Assembly (NCBI GenBank): GCA_963682175.1
Contig: OY821787.1
Coordinates: 18,082,501-18,146,500, forward strand
Direction of reading: 5' to 3'
Source of the DNA: Triglochin maritima
Taxonomy: Eukaryota > Streptophyta > Magnoliopsida > Alismatales > Juncaginaceae
DNA length: 64,000 nucleotides
In this document: one piece after another, positions 22,495 through 34,026 of the stretch
How the letters are laid out: every line of letters begins with the position of its first letter
Numbering within the stretch: the stretch's first letter is position 1
Program-made: the position numbers and the translations under genes
Notes under the pieces: generated by a model
Seen by the model: only the letters and a program-made list of their open reading frames with translations
The model's database searches: none
Told to the model about the DNA's origin: nothing

Positions 22495-23824
22495 CCAAAT
22501 CTGAGTGCACCGGTTTGAATTAATTTTTGAATTTGAATTCGAAATTTAAATTTCAAATTCAATTCCAAGAATCAATTACTCTTTTTTTTTTTTGAATTTT
22601 TGAATTTTAATTTTTTTTTGTTTTGTTTTTTTTTTGTTTTTTTGTTTTTTTTAAAGGAAACAAACAATAGAAAGGTAAGGATGAGAAGGGAAAGAAGACT
22701 CAGACGAGAAGGGAAACTTAACTCTAAAGGATAAAAATTAGGGTTGGTCAGAAATTTCCTGAACAAGCACGGTCAAAACAATCCTAGACCTAGTGTCACT
22801 TAGATCTAGACGACTCCTAACTGGTTGAGTCGAATTGATTTGCTTGATTCACCTCCCTCACCAATCAAACCAAGTTGGCCAGTTAGTGTATAGCTAGTGG
22901 GGGCGCTTCCGACAGAGTCGGTGCCAATTAGACAACCACGTCGCTTGGAAGACTTTCGTCGACACAAAAACACTTTCTAGACACCAAATTGAATTCAATT
23001 AGCTTCAGGTCATAGCAAGTCAAACCAATCTCCTCCTTAATTGAGTCCGAGTCCTTAGGGGCCAATGTCTAATTGATTTTAAATTTTAGGCTTAGGCGAC
23101 ACTTCAGGATTGTGGTTTGTGGGCTACGGGAGGGTGATGAAATCCCCACCGTATCTTTTCCTACGGAGTTGCCCTTAAGATAGTTTAACTTAAATCTAGC
23201 AAAGATAGTCAAACAATGGTCCTTTTAATGGGGGCAATTGCAAGGTTGTATTCAACTAAATTATATGCTCTAATGCAATCGATAAAAACCTCGATACGTA
23301 CCTTGCCTCCAGCAATCTTCAACAAGTATTAATTTGCAAGAATTTAACATGAATAATGCAAGCAAAACATTATATGATGCATGCACTAAGGACTTTCTAA
23401 TTTTGCCAATTTTAGGTCAGAGTTGAATTATTGCCAATTATGGAATTGTAACCCTAGCACGTGCAATTCTACGAAAGGAAACTTTTCAATTATTCAGATT
23501 TTACGAGAAAGGCAAGAAAAGTTACCTCCGCAATGCTCAGTCGGGTTTGCCGCCCGCTCTCGGAGATTCCAGTAGCTCAATGCGACCACCCAGAGATGCC
23601 GACGACCCCAGAGAAAAATGAAGACCAGAGCCCTAGCTTGTGCGGTGATTCCGCCGCAAGTCCTCTTGAAGATGCGGCGATTCCGCCGCCCAAGTGTCTC
23701 AGAACGCTCCCGGATTTCGCCGCGCGCTCTGTTGTCTCCTGCTACACAAATTCAAATACTTAGATCGCGCACAAGGTAGACAGGATAAAATCGAAAACAC
23801 AAAAACACAAAAATCTGCGTCGCC
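22495..23824 (-). other. T1 untranslated leader
   Basis: Non-coding stretch between primer site and gag. It contains long T/A homopolymer runs near 22580-22660, the block conserved with A1 and T2 (about 23040-23165), and a palindrome pair at 23641 and 23673 spaced exactly as in the LTR (32 bp) though the spacer bases differ. About 1.1 kb aligns with the T2 leader at 42000-43136. Confidence 0.8.
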
Positions 23825-23842
23825 TCCCCGGCAACGGCGCCA
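23825..23842 (-). other. T1 primer binding site, tRNA-Asp
   Basis: Sense TGGCGCCGTTGCCGGGGA a few bases inside the 5' LTR boundary, identical to that of A1. Confidence 0.93.
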
Positions 23843-23848
23843 AAAACT

Positions 23849-25023
23849 TGATGAGAATTAAATTTATACCGCAAGTGCACGGCGTCTATGAAGACGTGGC
23901 AAGTACGGGTCGAACACAAGGAGGGAGAGATTTCGTTATTTTTGTTATTTTCGATTAGGGGAAGAAGGGAGAGAAGAATTAATTTGGGTTTTTGGGATTT
24001 TTGGATTAATTATCTAAAGTACGAAACAAAAGCAATTTGAACTAAAACAAGAAATAAGAAGAGAAATCCGTTGGGTGGAGGTCTAGACTTAGGTTTAGAT
24101 TGGAGAATGGAGAAACTTGAAATAAATCATGTTAGTTATGAAGCATTACAAGATAAATGATTTAACATAAACTCAAGTAATCAAAATATACTAATCATGA
24201 ACTTAAAACAATAACATGCATTCATCTTCTCTACCCCTAATTCCATCACCTCCACCCTTTGGAAAGAGTTAGAAACTCATGGAGGGAGGAAGAAGAAGGG
24301 ATCCTAGAGACATTAAGAAAAGAAAATTAAAACAAAATAAAACAGAATTTTATTACTAATGATCCAAGACCAAAGGTTCAAAGATGTGTTACATTCGTCC
24401 TACATGGCTATTTATAGCCGATACAGGGGATACCAATACATAAAAGGATAGTACACGCGTCAACCCAACACTGGACAAAATTGGAGCACACAGATCCTCA
24501 CTGGTGCGGCGAAATCGCCGCACAATGCATGGGAGATGCGGCGGAATCGCCGCCCAAGTCAAGGATTTCGCCCCCGGATTTCTGTGGTGCGTTTATGGCA
24601 TCATTTGATCTTTATTTGCGCGTCTGGATGGATTCTTTCCATTCTTTTAAACTCCGGATTAATTCCTTCCATTGTTGGAGATTTATATTTGACTTTTCTT
24701 TTGACCTTTCCAACAAAATACTTTGATCCTTTTCTTTTGCAATCAGGTCCTTGGTATTTTGCAATTAAGTCCTTGACCTTTTTGTAATTAGCTCCTTGAA
24801 TGCTTTTATGCTTGGATGCATTTCCATTTGAAACCTGATAAACTTGAATTCGGTCTTTATGATAGAAATGAATCTTTTGCACACGTTTATGCTCGGAATG
24901 TGGGTAATTTGCATCCAGGTCCCTGTATTCTGTAAATACGACTAAACACATACCTTAATAGCATTTATTGATATAAAAGTAATCTAAATGAAAGACATAT
25001 GATGCAATGTATGCAATGCATCA
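23849..25023 (-). repeat. T1 5' LTR
   Basis: 1175 bp, nearly identical to 17670-18845. Palindrome pair at 24505 and 24537, TATA box near 24410 in sense. Flanked outside by GTAGC at 25024-25028. Confidence 0.95.
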
Positions 25024-25028
25024 GTAGC

Positions 25029-25323
25029 CCTTCTACATCTACTGAAGCTTAGTCATCGACATGCACGGTCTTTAGAAGGAGAGGCGATACGACTCTCACA
25101 CGCGCGTTCTAGCCGGCTTTGAAATGTGGTAAGGAGATGGGACTTTAATGCCATGATACACGAGTGTTGGCTTGAACGGAATCCCAGAATCTTCGAGGGA
25201 GAAAAAGCATTACCGAAAGACATAGTGGTTGCCATCAAAGACATTATTCATTGCCTATGGGATAGGGTGAAGAATCTTGCGAAGAATGATGAGGAGGAGC
25301 ATGATTTCCAGATCACGTGGAGT
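25029..25323 (+). pseudogene. LINE C-terminus, second part
   Basis: Continues the LINE reading frame after T1: RWDFNAMIHECWLERNPRIFEG followed by KALPKDIVVAIKDIIHCLWDRV and ending FQITWS at a TAG (25321-25323). The CWLERNPRIFEG block is the conserved motif (WxxRNxRIFE) that follows the zf-RVT finger in plant L1 proteins. It is joined to 17664 when T1 and one GTAGC are removed. Confidence 0.87.
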
Positions 25324-25543
25324 TAGGAGTTAGTGTTACTGTTGGTTGACATTTTGTGTATGAAGGAAATATTGCCTATACTTACTGCTTTTCAGCTTTC
25401 TACTTTCATGTATTAGTAGGGTAGAGGCCGGGTATGTATGTAGTATACCCCGCGCACTTATCTTCTGATTTTTTTGGTAGGTTGTAGACATTACTTAGTT
25501 AATATATTTCGAGGCTAAGCCTCCCTTTTGCCTTGCAAAAAAA
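25324..25543 (+). other. LINE 3' untranslated region and poly(A)
   Basis: About 220 bp of non-coding sequence ending CTTTTGCCTTGC and seven A residues (25537-25543). The next base begins a fragment of a copia-type LTR, so this is the LINE 3' insertion boundary. Confidence 0.8.
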
Positions 25544-27119
25544 TCCAGCCCATGATCAACATTATTCTCTTAATAATTCTGGCAAAATCGTGCTGAACGG
25601 TCGACTGATTGGCAATTAATCGTGGTTTCGGTGGACCATGAAACACAATGGTCGACCCATCACACACTCCCAAAGCTAATGTGATATTTCGGTCTAACAG
25701 AACACACAAACGGTCGACCGATTCTACACGAGAAACGACTACTGGACGTTTTCAGTCGAACTGAGTCTCAAGTCGGTCGACCCATTCCCACCAAGAAAAA
25801 TTCGAGGAAGTTCTTGGTGGTTTTTGGTCGAACCACGACTTCCACCGTCGACCGATCAATCCCAGAGAAAGTTCCTACAATATTTTGGTCGACCGACATG
25901 TCATCCGGTCGACCGTTCTCACAGGCAACAACTACTATGAATTTTCGGTCAACTAGTCTCTGAAAACGTTCGACCGTTTTGTCCGATTTTTGCCTTTATC
26001 AAATTTTGGATTTATCTCCAACAAAATTTGATCTTTGGGATTCTTAGCAAATTCATATATCATGTAATATATTTTCCTATGTAATGTCAAACTATTACAC
26101 CCCATAATACATACATCTCATATGAATTTATTCATGATTCTAATTATGTTATTTTCACAACATATTGATTTTATCGATTCACCACATGAATCCTATTTCA
26201 CACAAAATCTGATACATTATATGAACATAAAACCAAGCTTCTTGTTTCCCAATTTTGTGGTGTTACCTATAGGAGGATCTAAGCTAGATTGACAGTGATA
26301 TTAAACACTTAATACCATAAACTATAAGTGGTATCTAGCTACACATTATAGTTACCCAATCAGCATAGATGTCTTGTTCACTCGAACCAAACAAGATCCA
26401 TTTAGTGATGTAGGAACACCACTTGTGTTTATCCCTTCCCTCATGATATTAAGAATATGTACAAATTAGAAATGTGTCACCTTTGTATTAAATATTCATT
26501 TCTAGATCTCTTAAGCTAATTATAAATATGTAACTTAACACAAGTCACATTGTGCACATTATAATTTTGCTTTATCAAAGGGCCCACTAATATTATCACT
26601 CAAACTAAGAGGGGCAATGATAATCTTTTGAGTAGCTATCTTTTCAGCATAAGTCATGTTCAACCAACTATCACCTTTGTCACTATACTCATTGATAGCT
26701 TTTGACAATAATCAAATTAAACACTTCTCATGTGAAAAGACATAAGTCTCATATCTTAGGATTCAAAACACAGTGAAAACATTAATGACACATAACACGA
26801 ATCTATAATATTTCACTTGCTAGGTAACCATTTTCCTCTTTTATATACTCGTGTTGTCAAATATTTGTAGAGCTACAATAATCGATGATCAACACGACAA
26901 TCTGATCTCGGTAATTAATGTTCCATGTCCATTAGCATGATCGTGAATAACTTTTGTTTTATGTAAACCATTATCTTTTAGAGCTCTACAGTTATGGACC
27001 AAGAGTCTCTTCCTTAACACTTCTAAAAGACGAATACATTAATCAAGGAACAAAATGTTTGCACATCAAATTCATAATAATTGACAAATAAAAGTAAACT
27101 TAAGAACACAATCCCTTCA
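25544..27119 (-). repeat. Copia-type LTR fragment E
   Basis: In sense it starts TGAAGGGATTGTGTTC at 27119 and runs left. Its first 1.1 kb or so aligns with the C1 LTR (60187-61340), including TTAGAAGTGTTAAGGAAGAG and the GGTAATTAATG block. Beyond about 25990 the two part company: E has a CGGTCGACCG array (25598-25976) and C1 has unrelated sequence. The distal end is cut by the LINE at 25543. No internal region of this element is in view. Confidence 0.8.
25598..25976. repeat. CGGTCGACCG paired array in LTR E
   Basis: Pairs start at 25629/25649, 25690/25711, 25753/25774, 25825/25845, 25886/25906 and 25946/25967, spacing 20-21 bp, plus a single copy at 25598. Many are one-half variants. The array occupies the sense 3' part of the LTR, downstream of the region shared with C1. 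Confidence 0.88.
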
Positions 27120-28001
27120 GTCCCATACAAGATAAGGTGAGGGATTTCATTACCACTTCTTTCATCCCAAAATCACACTAATCTGAAGCCCTGATTGAAA
27201 GCAAGTAGACATCAACACAAAGGACTTCGAGCGTACCTAGGAGACAATCTCATTCTCGGTGTCATGACCTGAACATTATTGTTAATTTCCTAGTTGCATT
27301 GAGATTTTTGAGACCTTCGAGTCTTGACTTTCTCATTTGGCTTTGTGACTTACGACCATGGGAGGTGAGCCATTCGGGAGTGTGGTGAGTCACGGTTGGG
27401 CATCGTCTAGCTTAAGGACCTATAGTCAACCTTAGGTTGTTCGAGTCATGTTTGCTTGTTTAGGCTTCTACCCAATCTCACTACCCGCGCTAGTTCTTAG
27501 GGATTCTTCCCTTCTCTTCTGAGTCATTCTTCCTTTCATATTGTTCTATCGTTTAGTCTCCTCCCCTTTACACCATTTCTCTTAGTGTTTTAGGGTCTAG
27601 TCGACTACTTTGAGAGTAGTGGTTTTGATAGTGTTATTGTCGAGATGGATGGGTACATGGGTGACCATTAAATTCATTGTTGGAACCATGACTATTCTCC
27701 CTGGTATACCCAACCTATGCATCCTGGGGTGACTTAGACAAACACCTAAAAAGATTGAGATAATTTTAATTGCGTGGCTGACCAATCTTTTGATTGTGGT
27801 GATATGAGAGAAGCACCGACGGTTAGACCATCATCTAGTTGTGTTAGATCATATGTTGGTGAACAAGATAAGTCATTACAAAAAAATTGGCATTTTTCTT
27901 ACGTGCAGTAGAGGGTATGAGTGCATTGGTGGTTCCAGAAGCCACATCAGATGACCAAAGTGGTTTAAGTCGTCATGTGTTTGAGGAATGTTTGTATGTT
28001 T
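27120..28001 (+). mobile_element. Fragment of Athila/T-type element, leader and cassette
   Basis: Plus-strand remnant. 27120-27240 matches the conserved leader block of A1 and T2 (GATAAGGTGAGGGATTTCAT). The following 350 bp resemble the A1 leader (GACCTATAGTCAACCTTAG). 27645 onward matches the T2 coding cassette. It is truncated on the left by LTR E and on the right by the inverted type C LTR at 28002. Confidence 0.75.
27645..27880 (+). pseudogene. Remnant of T2-type cassette protein
   Basis: Begins MDGYMGDH at the same start codon as the T2 cassette (41923) and keeps HCWN, WYTQPM, PGVT and REAPTVRPSSS at matching positions, broken by at least four stops. It shows that the cassette belongs to an older lineage and is not unique to T2. 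Function unknown. Confidence 0.7.
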
Positions 28002-28700
28002 TGTTGCCTTTTTGGCCTTAATCTATGTTTTCATGATTCGATAAACCTAATATTAATTATAAGCAATATATAGTAGCACACATAATGCATAGCATATATA
28101 TTGTATTGTGCTAACCTCTACAGGTGATCAAGACTCAAGAAAGAGGGAAACGAAGTCAAGACATGTAATTAAAGCTATATTGAAGACATGTAATCTTGAT
28201 TTCTTTTGAGTCTTAGGAACATTGTGTAATTGACCATACTTGAGATAAATAACTAATCAAACACACACTAGGTTCCCTATAGAAGTCACACCCAAAATAT
28301 CACATCAATTAGACTTCAATAGATCACCCAAACTTAGACCAGAATTCACTTACTAGAACTGTCAAAACCCTTTTGGTGACCGTTTGTTTCCGTTAACAAA
28401 TAGTGAATTTGACTACCCGACCGATCGACTGTTCCGACCTTTTTGGTCTACCAACGGTCGTATTTTCATTTTCACCCAAACCCCAAAAATACAAATGCCT
28501 ATCGGTCGACCGTGGACCTTGTTTCGATCGACCGAACGAAAATGTCTCGACAAACCCCAAGTGCCTAGAAGTTTCCGGTCGATCGTGGACCTTGTTTTGG
28601 TAGACCGAATATGATCGTTTTTGTCAACCCCGTAGAGTCTGGATGTTTACGGTCAACCGAACCTATCTTGGTGTTCGACCGTTAACTTAAGTGAATGACA
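28002..28700 (-). repeat. Type C LTR fragment, inverted
   Basis: Reverse complement of the 3' half of the solo LTR at 34027-35531: starts TGTTGCCTTTTTGGCC (28002) and proceeds through ACATGTAAT and AGGTTCCCTATAGAAGTC. It carries CGGTCGACCG pairs at 28503/28525, 28576/28598 and 28650/28672, spacing 22 bp. It stops near 28700, about 30 bp before recognisable G3 coding sequence. What lies at 28701-28731 is unclear. Confidence 0.8.
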
Positions 28701-28731
28701 CCCGTTAACCTATCATATTGTTATATTGATC

Positions 28732-30449
28732 TGCTTCCCGGTACTACGCCTCAGTCTAAGGTGTCGTATTGGATGGCCCTTGCTGAGTTGGTCCAGCTGA
28801 AGATTCAGTTACTAGAGTTGTCGGACAAGGCGTTCATTCGGCTAAGTGTTTAACTGTAGGGATCTCATGTTCTGTTCGTGAAGAAGAAGAAGAAGAAGAA
28901 GAAGAAGGAATGGCTCCATAAGGATGTGTATCGATTACTGGATGTTTAATAAGGTGACTATCCATAACCGTTACCCGTTGATGAGGTTTGATGACCTCTT
29001 TGATTAGTTGAAGAATGTGAAGGTCTCCTCGAACACTTATTTGAGATCTGAATATCATTTGTTGAGGATCAGATACGAGGATGTGTCGAAGATAGCTTTT
29101 CGTACGAGATGTGGACATTATGAGTTTTTAGTGATGTCCTTCTGATTGACGAACACATCTGCAACGTTCATGGATTTGATCAATAGGGCTTTTAATCCGT
29201 TCTTGGATAGGTTTGTGATTGTCTTCGTGGATGATATCTTGGTCTACTCACTGGATCAGGAGACACATAAACTGCATCTACGTACAATACTAAAGGTGCG
29301 GAGGGAGCAACAGTTGTATGCCAAGTACTCAAAGTGTGAGTTTTGGTTGGATAGTGTGGTATTCCTTGGGCGCATTGTGTCAAAGGATGGAATTTCGGTG
29401 GACCCAACGAAGGTTGAGGCGGTGCCATAGTGGCGGGCACCCACCTCAGTGTTAGAGGTCAGAAGCTTTGTGGGATTGGCAGGTTATTACTGGCATTATA
29501 TCCATGACTTTTCAAAGATTACTTCTCCATTGACAGCGTTGACAAAGAAGGGTGTGAAGTTTGTCCAATAGCAGAAGTGCGAGGACAACTTCCAAGAGTT
29601 GAAGAGGCGGTTGACGACCATGCCCATCCTGACCATTTCCAGTGGTGGTGGCGGTTATGTGATCTATAGTGATGCGTCCGGTGCGGGTTTGGGGTGCATG
29701 CTGATGCAACATGGGAAGGTAGTAGCCTATGCGTCGAGAAAGTAAAAAGCTCCACGACAAGAATTATCCTACTCATGATCTGGAGTTGGAAGTAGTGGGT
29801 TATACATTGAAAATCTGGAGGCACTACCTATATGGCCAGCAGTTCGAGGTGCTCACAAATCACCACAGTCTGAAGTACCCGTTCTCGCAGAAAGAACTGA
29901 ACATGAGGCAACAGTGCTGGTTAGAGCTCATTAAGGATTATGACCTCACAATCGCCTACCATATGGGAAAGGCGAACACGGTGGACGACGTTTTGAGTCG
30001 GAAAAGGGAGAGTTCAGTGGCTTGTTTGTGAGTCTGTGAGTGGAGATTGTTGAAGGACCTGGTTCAGTGGAGATCGTTTGCAGCAGCAAATAGCGAACCT
30101 ATGGTTGACAGTTTACGAGTTGACCTAGATATAGTGGAGCGCATTGTCTGCGCACATGCAGAGGACCCAAAAATGGCCTCTTTGATGCAGTCGGCGGAGA
30201 CCGAGAGGTCTGATTTTAGGATTGCTCCGGATGGGGGTCTCAGGTTCAGGAGTAGAATGTGGGTGTCGGTGATAGCGGACCTACGGAGAGAGGTTATGGA
30301 GGAGGCTCATCGTGTTCGAAATAAGATCTATCCTGGGAGCACAAAAATGTATAAGGATCTTCAAAGACATTATTGGTGGCGGGGCATGAAAAAGGATGTC
30401 GCGGAATTTGTATCGTGGTGTTTGATCTGTCAGCAGGTGAAGATCGAGC
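28732..30449 (+). pseudogene. G3 reverse transcriptase, RNase H and integrase zinc region
   Basis: Starts inside the reverse transcriptase at [11 protein letters not shown]. Recognisable pieces are FVDDILVYS with [19 protein letters not shown] (29146-29430), RNase H YSDASGAGL and HDLELEVVGYTLKIWRHYLY (29640-30031), and an integrase zinc region ending [11 protein letters not shown] (30047-30449). Stops and frameshifts occur throughout, including TGG to TAG after EAVP. The catalytic VDD and the RNase H Asp survive as sequence. A solo LTR interrupts after KIEH. Confidence 0.87.
28881..28907 (+). repeat. (AAG)9 microsatellite inside G3 pol
   Basis: Nine AAG units where G1 and G2 encode FVKKKDGS (three Lys codons). 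The run appears to be an expansion of the AAGAAGAAGG coding stretch after the gene died. Confidence 0.9.
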
Positions 30450-30454
30450 ACTAG

Positions 30455-33439
30455 TGTAACGCCCCCGATCTCGCGGGTACGCACACTGGGAAAGGAGACT
30501 AGTGTCGCGATCAGAGACCTCCGCGACGACCGAAGGGTGTTACAAAAGACAGACCGAATCGACTCGACAAAGTGAAAGAGATCATACACAAATGGACGGA
30601 CATAAAACATAATAGGAATAATAGAATAATCATAACAATAAGAGTCTTATTACAACACATCGAGTATCAAAAAAGGAAATACATAGGGAAATATGCGGAA
30701 GCAAAGATAACCGGAACTCTGGTCGACGCGTCCCTTGTGTACAGAATCTTCGACTACTCGTCCAGTCTGCCCTGTGGAAACCTAAGTACCTGCAAGCACC
30801 GCATTAACAAATGCGTGAGTTTTCAATTAAGAAAACTCAGTATGCCCCTGGCCCAATCAGAGTTATATGGAAGAATGCATGCAATCTATCAAGGACAAAA
30901 GCATCCCAAAACAGAAACAGAAAAGCACATAATGCATCAAAAGGCTACAACCCCAACAGTCGTGCCAATCGGGTAACACCCGCAGAAATCCCTCCAAGGG
31001 AGCCAGAATACCAACCATGCTGGTCAGAACATAACAAAAAGCATCAAATGCGACAGAAGGCTATGACTCCATAAGTCATGCCGGTCGGGTGCACCCGAAC
31101 CATTCCTCGAAAGGAACCAGAACACCAGCCTCGCTGGTCAAAGGCGGTCACTCGACAGTGACCCACCGCTCGGCACAAAGCGGTGCGCCGGATAAGTGTC
31201 CCAATTCGCGGCAAGTGACCTACATGGTGCCATCGCGAACTTGGGAACACCTACCCTGAGACAGAATGGCAGCGCGCCTGCCCAGGACTTATCTTAGGCC
31301 TGGCCTCCCAACGTGAAGGTCTTATGCGAATGGCCTCCGGAACTAGAGGACCCACTCGTGGCCCGTCGGCCCAGAAAACGGAACGTGCCCAGTATTATTA
31401 ATCGGATTAAATGCAATGCAAGCTACTTAAGCATCTAAAATCTAATGCATCTACAGTGTATGGAACAAGCTCAAGGAGGAGTATCCGGATACCCTCCTAG
31501 CAGCCCTGAACCAACTCGGAAATCAGACATACCAATCAGGAATCAACCCACACTCACAATAGCAAGCAATCATAACTAGATCGACAATCAAGATAACAAC
31601 TAATCGAGTCATCTACGGGTCATGATAAGGATGTTATAAGGTCTGAAATCCTATGCGTCATACATATCCACAACAACATACTTCATATCAGAAACATACA
31701 TACGAAATAAGTAATAGAACATGCACCATAGAAGGAGGTATCATAAACCAACATCACAAGCTATCGATATCATGCATCATGGATTTCAGAACATGTGTAT
31801 ATGATAGGAACTTAGTATTCCAGACTAGATCAGAGATTATATGAATCAAATCATGAGACAATGCATGAACATATGGTCTGAAACCAGCATATAATTTATA
31901 GGAGAACATCAGGATATAATCCGAAAGCAATGCTACCACTTATGATATAAAATTTGCAAACCCCTTATGGAATATGGTCTGAACATAGACCTCAACTAAC
32001 GCATGATTATGTGACTTATGATCAGCGTAAAATCATGGAACATTATGTGAATGAAATCGAGAAGTAATGCAAGCATACATGACCTAAAATCAGAAATCAA
32101 GGCATGGGATATGGTCTGAACATAGTCACGATTTATAGCATGGATACCCGATCTATATCAGCCACTATGTCATGAAACACATCTGACTATCGTCACTAAG
32201 TAACACACGAATATATGTCTTATAACCAGCATCATGTCATGGGAGAATCTCCTGATAATGGCCACCCAACCGTGCAAGACATATGATTAAACAAAAACAG
32301 AACGATTCATGCAATGTTCTTTGGACAAACAGCTAGATCACACATAGATCTAAGATCTGAAATCAGAGGCAATTCACGAGACTAATAACATAACAAGTCA
32401 CAAGTTCATGCTAGAAAGAGATCTCACAAATCAGTGATGCATAAAGGAGAGGGAGCATGCTCCAGCAAAATAAACATGAAACAGATCCCATGAGATTTCG
32501 AGATCAACCACAAAAGTAGGGTTACACCTCACGCAAGGTGCATGCAACAACCCTACCCAACCGTCTCCCTGCAACCCAGCCTCCTCCCTACGAACTTCTC
32601 CATCAAACCATCATGCAAAACATGGAGTGGAGGACGTGCAAGGAGAAGGAAAAACGTGGTCAGACACTGAAGATCCGAGTTGCACCACAGCTCACCCAAT
32701 CGGTAGAACTCTACTTGTGCAAACCGTGATCCTCATGACCGACCAGCCACTGGTGTTGTGCAGAACTAAGCCCAACACCCACCCCCATCTCCTAATCCAA
32801 AGGCTAGAGGCATACCTGAGCAGCAAGGAGGCACCTAAGCTGGCCGGAGATCTGCTGAAGTTCGCCTAGCTGCACACAAGGAAGTCTTTTGCTTCTTCTT
32901 CAATAGCTGCCGGATCTCCACCAGCAGGAAACCAGAAATGATGGTGGTGGTGGTGGTAAGAGTTTGTGGCGTGGAAGGGAGGAGAGGAGGTTGAGGTCGG
33001 CTGGTGTAGGGTTTCTCTAGTTTATGTTTCAAGAAACATGCACAAAAGGCAATAGATCAATCTCCTTGAAGGCCCCATCAAAACTTTCCATAATGCACAC
33101 AATTCAAATTTGCAAGGATTCTATGAGATCATCTCCTGGTGACGTGGCAACCAGGCCACCTCACCCACATGCCAGCCCACAACATCCAATCCGAGCTCAA
33201 CTAAAACCAAGCCCACATACACACACGGTTTGCACCCGATCGGCCCGATTAATCCACCAATTGCAAAAACCGCCCGATGGGTCGCACCAGACCACAAACC
33301 ACATAAACTCGCCCCAAAAGGAAACTTTATCATGCCCGGGCATGAAGCCACAACACACACCAAGTATGCCAAGCAGACCCCAAAATGACTAGAAGGATGA
33401 ATAAAACTTTAATAATGTGGCAGGGGAGCGGGTCTTACA
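30455..33439 (+). mobile_element. Very long solo LTR, family D
   Basis: TGTAACGCCCC to GGGTCTTACA, 2985 bp, with exact ACTAG duplication at 30450-30454 and 33440-33444 inside the G3 integrase. No gag or pol similarity lies within it. A degenerate motif ATATGGTCTGAACATAG recurs near 31869, 31972, 32109 and 32212. The strand is assigned arbitrarily because no coding sequence fixes it. It could alternatively be a short non-autonomous element, but I see no primer site or internal LTR pair. Confidence 0.85.
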
Positions 33440-33444
33440 ACTAG

Positions 33445-34026
33445 TGGCCCGTAGGCATGTTGTAGATGATTGAGCTTCCAGAGTGGAAGTGGGAGCATGT
33501 TACCATGGATTTTGTTACGGGACTACCCAAGACGAGACGTTTCCACGATACGATCTGGGTCATTGTGGACCTACTGACCAAGTTGGCGCACTTTCTGGCG
33601 ATACAGATGATGTCATCATTGAGAAACATGGCACACCTATACGTGGAAGAGATTGTACGATTGCACGGGGTGCCAGTATCCATCAACTCAGACCGAGACA
33701 CGCGATTCACACCAGGATTCTAGGGGTCATTATAGAGGGTGCTGGGAATGGAGCTAAAGTTCAGTACGACTTTTCACCCTCAGATGGATGGTCAATCAGA
33801 GAGAACCTTACAAACGCTCGAGGACATGTTCAGAGCGTGTGCCTTAGATTAGGCTGGTAGTTGGGATGAGCATCTAGCACTGATCGAGTTTGTGTACAAC
33901 AATAGTTTCCATGCTAGTATAGAAATCACACCCTTTGAGGCGTTATATGGACGTCCGTGTAGATTACCTCGTGTTGGGGCGAGGTAGGCGAGAGACAACT
34001 AGTCGATCGTCCAGCAGTGCGCAGAG
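33445..34026 (+). pseudogene. G3 integrase core
   Basis: Continues G3 after solo [22 protein letters not shown], then RFHDTIWVIVD, VEEIVRLHGVPVSINSDRD, QMDGQSERTLQTLEDMFRA and EALYGRPCR. The Asp, Asp and Glu positions of the integrase core can be recognised. Stops after PGF and elsewhere, plus frameshifts near 33980, inactivate it. Confidence 0.87.

Larger units (their letters stand above)
17670..25023 (-). mobile_element. Non-autonomous gag-protease LTR element T1
   Basis: A complete 7354-bp element with exact target duplication GTAGC (17665-17669 and 25024-25028) inside the LINE zf-RVT. In sense order: 5' LTR (25023-23849), tRNA-Asp primer site, 1.3-kb leader, one long gag-protease frame, a 1.1-kb non-coding block, a polypurine tract and the 3' LTR (18845-17670). 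No reverse transcriptase, RNase H or integrase is present. The two LTRs differ by about six scattered substitutions and one patch of roughly 25 bp, so the insertion is recent relative to its neighbours. The form resembles the TR-GAG class described in plants but also keeps protease. Confidence 0.93.
12878..25543 (+). mobile_element. L1-type LINE, interrupted by two insertions
   Basis: Plus-strand non-LTR retrotransposon. Order: endonuclease (12878-13680), reverse transcriptase (15248-16719), zf-RVT C-terminal region (16720-17669 and 25029-25323), 3' untranslated region and a seven-A tail (25537-25543). Removing the solo LTR (13686-15247), T1 (17670-25023) and their duplications leaves about 3.7 kb. 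The 5' end (ORF1 and the start of the endonuclease) lies left of A1 and outside the window. Several stops and frameshifts show the copy is dead. It inserted into the copia-type LTR that follows at 25544. Confidence 0.92.

Noticed and set aside
18303..24726. Identical 81- and 83-codon frames at 18303-18609 and 24481-24787
   Set aside because: They look conserved only because they lie in the two nearly identical LTRs of T1. They cross the palindrome pair and promoter region and have no protein features.
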